From: Pseudomonadota bacterium | GTDB taxonomy: Bacteria; Pseudomonadota; Alphaproteobacteria; Rhizobiales; Rhizobiaceae | Direction: 5' to 3' | Assembly: GCA_003242525.1 (NCBI GenBank) | Contig: QGUU01000159.1 | Span: forward strand, 1 to 6,160 | Length of the DNA stretch: 6,160 nucleotides | Part shown: piece by piece, positions 1 to 5,547 of the stretch | Numbering within the stretch: position 1 is the first letter of the stretch | How the letters are laid out: the number at the start of each line of letters is the position of its first letter | Notes under the pieces: model-generated | The model's database searches: none | Seen by the model: only the letters and a program-made list of their open reading frames with translations | What the model was told of the DNA's origin: nothing | Position numbers and translations under genes: made by a program

Positions 1-18
1 AAATGTGTATAAAAGCAG
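1..18 (+). other. Probable sequencing-adapter remnant (Nextera/Tn5 mosaic end) at the contig edge
   Basis: The first 18 bases, aaatgtgtataaaagcag, align to the Tn5/Nextera mosaic end AGATGTGTATAAGAGACAG with two mismatches and one missing base, including an exact 10-base core (ATGTGTATAA). The stretch has 5 G/C bases out of 18, while everything after it is strongly GC-rich. In the reading frame of the downstream secreted protein it adds a TAA stop at 10-12, immediately before sequence that translates as a normal Ig/cadherin-like repeat. The simplest reading is untrimmed, error-containing adapter joined to true genomic sequence. The mosaic-end sequence is quoted from memory; the alignment is by eye. 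Confidence 0.8.
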
Positions 19-633
19 ACCAATATCGTCACCTTTACCCCGGCCACGGGCCATACCGGGGCGGCCGGCTTCACCTATGCGATCTCCGACGGTCGCGGCG
101 GCACGGCATCGGCCAATGTCGCGCTCAATGTGACGCAACCCACCCAGAGCCTTTTCGCGGCCAATGCCACCCCTGCCATTCTCTCCGACCCTGAAGCCAA
201 GTCGGTCGAGCTTGGGATGAAGTTCACCTCATCCGTGGCCGGGTCGGTGGTCGGCGTACGCTTCTACAAGGGACTGCAGGACACGGGTACGCATACGGGC
301 AGTCTGTGGACGAGCACAGGGACCCTGCTTGCCACGGTCACTTTCACGAACGAAACCGCGAGCGGCTGGCAGGCAGCGAACTTCTCGAGTCCGGTGCAGA
401 TATCTGCCGATACGACCTATGTCGTGTCCTACCATTCGAACGGGCATTATGCGGCCAACAACAACTACTTCACAGAGCCGGTGACGAACGGGCCGTTGAC
501 GGCGCCATCGAGCGCTTCCAGCGGCGGCAACGGCGTCTACGCTTACGGCAGCAGCAGCTTGTTCCCCACCAACAGCTACAATGCGTCGAACTACTGGGTC
601 GACGTGCTTTTCACCGCGCAACTGGCCGCATAG
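19..633 (+). CDS. DUF4082 domain-containing secreted repeat protein, 3' end (candidate T1SS cargo)
   Basis: This is the C-terminal 204 residues of a longer protein whose 5' part lies off the left edge. Residues 1-40 (19-138) end an Ig/cadherin-like repeat, with the familiar pattern VTFTPATGHTGAAGFTYAIS followed by DGRGGTASANVAL. Residues about 44-200 form a DUF4082 domain: VELGMKF, VRFYKG, a TGTHTGSLW motif, ASGWQAANFS, TTYVVSYHSNGHY, a Gly/Ser-rich loop, and the closing NYWVDVLF. Such domains occur at the ends of large extracellular or surface repeat proteins and are predicted beta-rich; their exact ligand is not known to me. No RTX nonapeptides are visible. The downstream exporter and adaptor genes suggest type 1 secretion. 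The GTG at 130 lies inside the repeat and is not a credible start. The TAA at 10-12 falls in the adapter-like stretch and is probably artefactual. The protein ends with TAG at 631-633. Confidence 0.85.
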   Translation, partial: TNIVTFTPATGHTGAAGFTYAISDGRGGTASANVALNVTQPTQSLFAANATPAILSDPEAKSVELGMKFTSSVAGSVVGVRFYKGLQDTGTHTGSLWTSTGTLLATVTFTNETASGWQAANFSSPVQISADTTYVVSYHSNGHYAANNNYFTEPVTNGPLTAPSSASSGGNGVYAYGSSSLFPTNSYNASNYWVDVLFTAQLAA

Positions 634-635
634 GA

Positions 636-640
636 AAGGA
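636..640 (+). promoter_or_regulatory. Shine-Dalgarno for the 97-residue protein
   Basis: AAGGA lies directly after the upstream stop codon and six bases before the ATG at 647. This supports that start over the longer in-frame extension, which would overlap the DUF4082 gene by about 50 bases. The 13-base gap has no room for a separate promoter, so co-transcription with the upstream gene is likely. Confidence 0.65.
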
Positions 641-646
641 AATACG

Positions 647-940
647 ATGCATGACGAACTTTACGCCGACGGCATCGGCGAGATCACGGTCAGCGGAACG
701 ACCGTACGCATCGATCTGGTCAGCCTCTCGCCAACCGAGCGTGACCAGAACAACGCGCCAAAGGCGGTGTTCCGTCAACGCATCGTCATGTCGGTCGAAG
801 GCTTCGCCAACAGCGCCGAGCTCATGCAGAAAGCACTGCAGGGACTGATCGATGGCGGTGCGATCCACCGTACACCCGCGCCAGGGACCGCGCATCATGG
901 GCCGGACGTGAGACAGAACGGCTCGCCGAACTTCAGTTGA
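647..940 (+). CDS. Conserved-looking small hypothetical protein linked to the T1SS locus
   Basis: I do not recognise a named family. The protein has 97 residues, no signal peptide and no membrane segment, so it is probably cytoplasmic. Residues 8-28 (DGIGEITVSGTTVRIDLVSLS) and 39-52 look like beta strands. Residues 54-72 (ANSAELMQKALQGLIDGGA) look like an amphipathic helix, and from about 73 the tail is Pro/Gly/His-rich and probably disordered. The layout loosely recalls DUF3467-type proteins (strand pair then helix), but I cannot support that assignment. It sits 13 bases after the cargo-like gene and 24 bases before the exporter gene, on the same strand, and so probably in the same operon. 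A role as secretion chaperone, regulator or exporter accessory is only inferred from position. The start at 647 is supported by a good Shine-Dalgarno. G+C-rich third positions match the neighbouring genes, so this looks like a real gene. Confidence 0.8.
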   Translation: MHDELYADGIGEITVSGTTVRIDLVSLSPTERDQNNAPKAVFRQRIVMSVEGFANSAELMQKALQGLIDGGAIHRTPAPGTAHHGPDVRQNGSPNFS

Positions 941-964
941 TCTTCGCTCGGGGGGCGGCTGGAA

Positions 965-3112
965 ATGGTTACGCCGCAGCAGACGGGGCTCCACTGCCTT
1001 GCCGCGGTGTTGCGACACCATGGGCTGAACTCCAGCCCGGAGCGGCTGGCGGCGGACTACGCCGTCGGCAGTGAGCCTGTCTCCACTGCAGTGATGCTGC
1101 GCATGGCGCGGGAAGCAGGGCTGCGCGTGCGCCGAGCCAGGTTTGGACGCGCCGAACTGGCCAGGTTGGGCGGCGCCTATCCCGCCCTGGCTCTTCTCGA
1201 GAACGGCAATTGGGTCGTTGTGCTTGGAGCCGGGCAGAGCCAACAGGGCGAGGACATCGTCCACCTTTTCGATCCGCTCGCCGCGCGCCCCGAAAGCCTC
1301 GTCCTGCCGCTGGAGCAGTTCTGCAAAAGCTGGCGGGGCGAACTGGTTCTGGCCAAGCGCAGCTATGCATTTAACGATCCGGACCAACCCTTCAGCTTCC
1401 GCTGGTTCCTGCCGGAAATCACGCGCCAGCGACGGCTTTTCCTGGACGTGGCCGTGGCAGTGCTGTTTCTGTACGCGCTTGGGCTGGCGACGCCGATATT
1501 CTTCCAGCTGGTCATTGACAAGGTGCTCGTGCACCAGAGCTATTCCACGCTCTATGTGCTCTCTGCCGGTGTCGGCGTCGCGCTGCTTTTTGATGCCGCC
1601 TTTGTCTTTCTGCGGCGCTATCTGCTGATCTTTGCCACCAACCGCATCGACATCAGGATAGCGACCCGCACCTTCAAGCACCTGCTCGACCTGCCGATCA
1701 CCTTCTTCGAGCAGGGCTCGGCCGGCGTGCTGGTCAAGCACATGCAGCAGGCAGCGCGCATCCGCGAATTCATGACTGGCCGCCTGTTCCTGACCCTTCT
1801 CGATGCCCTTTCGCTTTTCGTGTTCGTACCGGTGCTGTTTTTCTACAGCGCCCGGCTCTCTGTCATGGTGCTCCTGTTCAGTGCCCTGATAGCCGTTGTG
1901 GTTGCGTTGATGGTTGGCCCCTTCAAGCGCCGCCTGCGTGCCCTTTATGAAGCCGAAGGCGCGAGACAGGGCCTTTTGGTCGAAACCGTCCACGGCATGC
2001 GCACGGTCAAGTCGCTGGCAATGGAGCCATTGCAGCGCAAAGTATGGGACGACCGCTCGGCCCAGAGCATCGCCACCCGCTTCCACGTCGAGAAGATCTC
2101 CACTCTGGCGCAATCGGTGACCGGCCTGATGGAGAAGTTGATGAGCGTCGCCATTGTCGGCTTCGGTGCGCTCCTGGTGTTCGAAGGCGAGATGACGGTC
2201 GGCGCGCTGGTCGCTTTCAACATGCTTGCCGGCCGCGTGTCGGGGCCGCTCACCCAGATCGTCACGATGGCGCACGAATACCAGGAGGTCGCCCTTTCGG
2301 TTCGTATGCTGGGGCAGGTCATGAACCAGAAGGTGGAACGCGGCGGCCGCACCGACGGGCTGAGGCCCCCTGTCACCGGGGATATCGAATTCCGGAACGT
2401 CTCGTTCCGCTACGGACCCGACCTGCCCTGGGCGCTGGACAACATCTCGTTTTCTATCCAGGCCGGAAGCATCTTCGGCGTGGTTGGCCGCAGCGGCTCG
2501 GGCAAGACCACGGTGACACGCCTCATCCAGGGCCTATACCCGGTCCAGCAGGGCACGATCCGCATCGGCGAACATGATTTGCGCGAGATCGATCTCGCGC
2601 ATTTGCGCAAGAGCGTCGGCGTGGTGCTTCAGGACAATTTCCTTTTCCGCGGTACCGTACGGGAGAACATCGCAGCCGCCAAACCCGATGCCACCTTCGA
2701 GCAGGTAGTGAGGGCCGCCAAACTGGCGGGTGCCGACGAGTTCATCGAGCAGTTGCCGCGCGGCTTCGACACCATGATCGAGGAGAACGCCGAGAACCTG
2801 TCGGGCGGCCAAAAGCAGCGCCTTTCGATCGCCCGCGCCCTGATCAACGATCCGCGCATCCTGATTTTCGACGAGGCGACCAGCGCGCTCGACCCGGAGA
2901 GCGAGATGATCGTCAGGCAGAGCATACGCGGCATCGCCGAGGGTCGCACCGTCATCATCGTCTCTCACCGGCTTTCGACCCTTGCCGACGCAAGGGCAAT
3001 TCTGGTGATCGACAAGGGCCGCCTCGCCGATATGGGCGCGCACGACCAGTTGCTTTCCCGCTGCGCCCCCTACCGGCATCTGTGGAACCAGCAAATGAGG
3101 TTGGCCGGATGA
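965..3112 (+). CDS. Type 1 secretion ABC exporter (HlyB-like permease/ATPase with C39-like domain)
   Basis: The 715-residue inner-membrane exporter couples ATP hydrolysis to one-step secretion of a protein cargo. Residues 1-130 are a C39-peptidase-like domain. The catalytic Cys position before the conserved Gly is Thr7 (QTGLHCLAAVL), the usual His is Trp83, and only the Asp (LFDPL, D103) remains. It therefore resembles the non-cleaving domain of HlyB rather than a bacteriocin-leader peptidase. The membrane domain spans roughly 150-430 with hydrophobic segments near 157-180, 195-217, 275-294, 298-318 and 390-410. The ATPase at about 473-710 is complete: Walker A GRSGSGKTT (508-516), Q-loop Gln556, signature LSGGQ (612-616), Walker B ILIFDEATS (632-640), D-loop SALD and switch His668. 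Full length matches HlyB/PrtD-type exporters (about 700 residues). The ATG at 965 is the first start after an in-frame stop at 938-940; its ribosome-binding site is weak (a run of six G at 950-955). Confidence 0.95.
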   Translation: MVTPQQTGLHCLAAVLRHHGLNSSPERLAADYAVGSEPVSTAVMLRMAREAGLRVRRARFGRAELARLGGAYPALALLENGNWVVVLGAGQSQQGEDIVHLFDPLAARPESLVLPLEQFCKSWRGELVLAKRSYAFNDPDQPFSFRWFLPEITRQRRLFLDVAVAVLFLYALGLATPIFFQLVIDKVLVHQSYSTLYVLSAGVGVALLFDAAFVFLRRYLLIFATNRIDIRIATRTFKHLLDLPITFFEQGSAGVLVKHMQQAARIREFMTGRLFLTLLDALSLFVFVPVLFFYSARLSVMVLLFSALIAVVVALMVGPFKRRLRALYEAEGARQGLLVETVHGMRTVKSLAMEPLQRKVWDDRSAQSIATRFHVEKISTLAQSVTGLMEKLMSVAIVGFGALLVFEGEMTVGALVAFNMLAGRVSGPLTQIVTMAHEYQEVALSVRMLGQVMNQKVERGGRTDGLRPPVTGDIEFRNVSFRYGPDLPWALDNISFSIQAGSIFGVVGRSGSGKTTVTRLIQGLYPVQQGTIRIGEHDLREIDLAHLRKSVGVVLQDNFLFRGTVRENIAAAKPDATFEQVVRAAKLAGADEFIEQLPRGFDTMIEENAENLSGGQKQRLSIARALINDPRILIFDEATSALDPESEMIVRQSIRGIAEGRTVIIVSHRLSTLADARAILVIDKGRLADMGAHDQLLSRCAPYRHLWNQQMRLAG
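3097..3100 (+). promoter_or_regulatory. Shine-Dalgarno for the HlyD-like adaptor
   Basis: GAGG lies eight bases before the ATG at 3109, inside the end of the exporter gene. It favours that start over an in-frame ATG at 3082 and fits translational coupling through the ATGA overlap at 3109-3112. Confidence 0.65.
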
Positions 3113-4530
3113 AGAAGTCGCGCGCCAAGCTTGCTCTGGCGAAAACGGAGGGACCTGCGCCCGCACCGGCCGAACCGCCTGTTCTCAAGCTCGTTCCACC
3201 GGTGCGTGATCCGATTGTCCTGGAGTTCCAGCCTGATGCGGCCGAACTTGAAGAGCGGCCGCCGCCAAGACTGGCGCGACTGACGCTGCTCGCCGTGGTC
3301 CTGGTACTCGCCAGCGCCATTCTGTGGGCCTCGGTTTCGAGCATCGACGAGATCATCGTTGCGCCCGGCAAGCTGGTGACGACGCGCCCGACGCTCGTCG
3401 TACAGCCGTTGGAAACGGCGATAATCCGTTCAATAGACGTCAAGATCGGGGACACCGTGCATGCGGGGCAGAGGCTCGCCTCGCTGGACCCTACCTTCGC
3501 CAGCGCCGACAGTGAGCAATTGAAGGGCAGGATTCAGGGGTTCGATGCGCAGATCAACCGCATCAGTGCCGAACTCGACGGGCGTCCCTTTGCGGCCGGC
3601 CCGGATGCATCGACCGAAGTACTGCTTCAGGCGCGGCTCTTCGAGCAGCGCAGGGCTTTTTACGACGCCAAGCTGCACGACTTCGAAACACGGATCGCCC
3701 ATGCAGAGGCGACGCTGGCGGCAAGCCGGCAGGAGGAGTCGATGCTGGTCAAGCGCCTGGCCGGTCTGCATGAGATCGACAAGATGCGCCAGACCTTGAT
3801 CGAGAAAGGTGTTGGGTCGCGGCTGTCCTATCTGCAATCGCACGATCAGAGCCTCGATACCGAGGCCAGCCTTGGCCGCATCCGCGGAGATCAACGGGAA
3901 ACCATGCAGACGCTGGAACAGGTCAAGGCTGAGCGCCAGGCTTTCATCGAGGATTTCCGCCGGGCTGCGATGGAAGACCTGGTCAAGCTTCGTAACGACC
4001 AGGCTGCGGCGATGGAGGAACTGAAAAAGGCCAGCCTGCGCCGGCAAATGGCCGTGCTCACAGCACCTGCCGACGCTGCCGTGCTTGATATCGCACAGCG
4101 CTCGATCGGTTCGGTCGTGCGTGAGGCCGAGCCACTGTTCATGCTGGTGCCTCTCAACGTGCCGCTGGAAGCCGAAGTTGCCGTTGCAGCCAAGGATATT
4201 GGCCATATTGCCAGCCACGATCCAGCCAGGATCAAGTTCGATGCCTTTCCCTTCCAGAAGCACGGAACGGTGGATGGCAGGGTCCGCACCATCAGCCAGG
4301 ATACGTTTGCGCCCGATCAGGCGAGTGGCGCCAGGGTCGAAGGCGGCGCACCCTTCTACAAGGTCAAGGTGGAACTGGGCGACGTGAACCTGCGGTCGGT
4401 TCCCGAGGGTTTCCGATTGATTCCGGGCATGACCCTGCAAGCCGAAATCAAGACTGGTCGGCGCAGCGTCATTTCATATTTCCTTTATCCGCTGCTGCGC
4501 GGTCTCGATGAAAGCCTGCATGAGCCCTGA
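3109..4530 (+). CDS. HlyD-family T1SS periplasmic adaptor (membrane fusion protein)
   Basis: The 473-residue adaptor bridges the inner-membrane exporter to a TolC-like outer-membrane channel. The cytoplasmic N-terminus (1-55) is Lys/Arg- then Pro/Ala-rich. One membrane helix follows at about 57-76 (LTLLAVVLVLASAILWASV). A first lipoyl half-motif lies at 97-128 (VVQPLETAIIRSIDVKIGD, then HAGQRLASLDP). A long alpha-helical hairpin spans about 133-313; its probable tip near 233-245 (EKGVGSRLSYLQ) carries an RLS resembling the RLT tip motif known to matter for TolC docking. The second lipoyl half is at 315-348 (AVLTAPADAAVLDI) and the beta-barrel region at about 350-450. The C-terminus has the family signature IPGMTLQAEIKTGRRSVISY and ends in LYPLLRGLDESLHEP. 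Length is normal for the family (about 430-480). The start codon overlaps the exporter stop (ATGA), so the two are almost certainly co-translated as partners. Confidence 0.95.
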   Translation: MKKSRAKLALAKTEGPAPAPAEPPVLKLVPPVRDPIVLEFQPDAAELEERPPPRLARLTLLAVVLVLASAILWASVSSIDEIIVAPGKLVTTRPTLVVQPLETAIIRSIDVKIGDTVHAGQRLASLDPTFASADSEQLKGRIQGFDAQINRISAELDGRPFAAGPDASTEVLLQARLFEQRRAFYDAKLHDFETRIAHAEATLAASRQEESMLVKRLAGLHEIDKMRQTLIEKGVGSRLSYLQSHDQSLDTEASLGRIRGDQRETMQTLEQVKAERQAFIEDFRRAAMEDLVKLRNDQAAAMEELKKASLRRQMAVLTAPADAAVLDIAQRSIGSVVREAEPLFMLVPLNVPLEAEVAVAAKDIGHIASHDPARIKFDAFPFQKHGTVDGRVRTISQDTFAPDQASGARVEGGAPFYKVKVELGDVNLRSVPEGFRLIPGMTLQAEIKTGRRSVISYFLYPLLRGLDESLHEP

Positions 4531-4549
4531 GGCGGCCATGGACCTTGCA

Positions 4550-5167
4550 TCAGGAAGCGGCGCGCCGATGATCCAGAAGCCTGACGGCAAGACCAAGCCC
4601 ACCGGCCAGGTACACGACCGCTCCCACAGCCAGCATGATCACTCCGCCCAGGTTCTGATCGAGACGCGCGTCAAGCACCATCCCGAAGCAGGTGACCTCT
4701 CCAGTGCCGTATAGGGGACGCGGGGTGAGCGCCAGAAGCGCGCCCAGAAACGTCATGTGGATCGAAGTGAGAAGCAGGGCAATGGCGCCGGTCGCAGCGT
4801 GTGCGCGTTGGCCCGGTGCGGCGAAACTGGTCACCCAGAGAAAGATGCCGGCGAACAGGAATGTCGCCTGCTCGGCGATGGTGCCGATGAGCGAAACCTC
4901 GGCGATGCCGCGCATGGATGGTGCGTGCCAGCCCCAGACGGCAAGAAACTCGAACAGCGATGCCAGCACCGGAAGCGCTGCCGGCATGCGCGGCCCCGGA
5001 CGCCAGCGGTCCGGCAGGCCGATTGCGATCAGCGGCGCTGCGATAGCGATGACGCCCATATGGGCGGCCATGCCGGCCGCGAATGACCCGCGCCAGGCGT
5101 CGAGCAGGGGACCGAGCCAAATCATCGCAAGAACCGTCATGCCGAGGATGAGCGATATCCACCTCAC
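4550..5167 (-). CDS. ctaG: Cytochrome c oxidase assembly protein, CtaG (caa3-type) family
   Basis: This is a polytopic membrane protein of 205 residues (GTG start at 5167). Features, numbered from the alternative GTG at 5176: hydrophobic segments at about 6-25, 34-54, 67-82, 96-118, 126-150 and 177-199; an AHMGVIAIAAPLIAIGLP stretch; WGWHAPSM (81-88); SIHMTFLGALLALTPRPLY (138-156); and DQNLGGVIMLAVGAVVYLAGG (173-193). The last two match the caa3_CtaG pattern as I remember it, a family needed for assembly of the copper-containing oxidase and distinct from Cox11-type CtaG. A GGAG at 5177-5180 lies nine bases before the GTG at 5167, whose GTGA overlaps the upstream stop; a start at 5176 would sit directly on that site. 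Its gene is last in an oxidase operon. The family assignment is firm from these motifs and context; the biochemical role is from family knowledge. Confidence 0.85.
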   Translation of the reverse strand: MRWISLILGMTVLAMIWLGPLLDAWRGSFAAGMAAHMGVIAIAAPLIAIGLPDRWRPGPRMPAALPVLASLFEFLAVWGWHAPSMRGIAEVSLIGTIAEQATFLFAGIFLWVTSFAAPGQRAHAATGAIALLLTSIHMTFLGALLALTPRPLYGTGEVTCFGMVLDARLDQNLGGVIMLAVGAVVYLAGGLGLAVRLLDHRRAAS

Positions 5168-5547
5168 CGCAGACACTCCGTGAAGAAGAGTGCAGGAAGC
5201 GCGGTGAAGATGACGGCCACGAAGCTCAGCCCTGAAAGCAGCAGCGTCGCATATCCCTGGAACAGCGTGCGATCCCGCCGTGTCGGATTGTCATGCGGGG
5301 GATCGCCGGTGCCAAAGCCCCATTGTCGCCAGGCCAGCAGGGCCGATGTCACGATCATCGCGAGGGCCAGGAGAGTGACCGCACCCACGGCGATGCGCAG
5401 CTTGTTGAAGTCCGTGCCGAGAAACTCGGGCTTCTCGCAGAAGATAGCCGCGCCGACATAGCAGATCAGGAAGTGCAGGGCCCATACGACCGGCGCGGTG
5501 AACAGCGTCCACAGTGACTCGATCTCTTTAGGCAGCATGCGCCACAT
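5164..5547 (-). CDS. Small three-helix membrane protein of the cytochrome oxidase cluster
   Basis: The 127-residue protein has three predicted membrane helices: about 15-37 (TLFTAPVVWALHFLICYVG), 51-72 (RIAVGAVTLLALAMIVTSAL) and 97-122 (GYATLLLSGLSFVAVIFTAL). Between helices 2 and 3 is a polar loop rich in Arg, Asp and Pro. From memory, small proteins with a WAxHFxxxY helix and a closing Cys recur beside cytochrome oxidase genes without a defined function; the Trp, His25, Cys37 and near-terminal Cys124 seen here fit that pattern. Its ATG at 5547 overlaps the upstream oxidase stop by one base (TGATG) and has a GGAGG seven bases ahead. Its own TGA overlaps the ctaG start. This coupling implies a role in the oxidase or its assembly, but the reaction is unknown. 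A GTG at 5550 is an alternative start. Confidence 0.8.
   Translation of the reverse strand: MWRMLPKEIESLWTLFTAPVVWALHFLICYVGAAIFCEKPEFLGTDFNKLRIAVGAVTLLALAMIVTSALLAWRQWGFGTGDPPHDNPTRRDRTLFQGYATLLLSGLSFVAVIFTALPALFFTECLR
5177..5180 (-). promoter_or_regulatory. Shine-Dalgarno deciding the ctaG start
   Basis: On the minus strand GGAG lies nine bases before the GTG at 5167. The alternative GTG at 5176 abuts the site with no spacer, so the shorter protein with the four-base GTGA overlap is preferred. Confidence 0.55.

Noticed and set aside
3..194. Short plus-strand open frame starting in the first bases
   Set aside because: Its ATG lies in the adapter-like stretch and the frame is shifted relative to the Ig/cadherin-like repeat and DUF4082 coding frame.
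130..633. GTG at 130 as the start of a complete small DUF4082 protein
   Set aside because: The same frame upstream (19-129) translates as a typical repeat module running straight into this codon, which encodes an internal valine.
965..1354. Active C39 leader peptidase, suggesting a bacteriocin exporter
   Set aside because: The catalytic Cys and His positions are Thr and Trp, and no small double-glycine precursor gene is visible in the window.
611..2275. Long minus-strand open frame (554 codons) opposite the small protein and exporter
   Set aside because: Its translation is a His/Gln/Arg-rich composition typical of the reverse strand of GC-rich genes, with no recognisable domain, while the plus strand carries complete exporter motifs over the same bases.
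3430..4440. Minus-strand open frame (336 codons) opposite the HlyD-like gene
   Set aside because: Low-complexity antisense translation without motifs; the plus strand encodes a full-length adaptor with lipoyl, coiled-coil and C-terminal signatures.
4692..5183. Plus-strand open frame opposite ctaG
   Set aside because: No motifs, basic and Ala/Arg-rich translation; the minus strand encodes a polytopic membrane protein with CtaG signatures.
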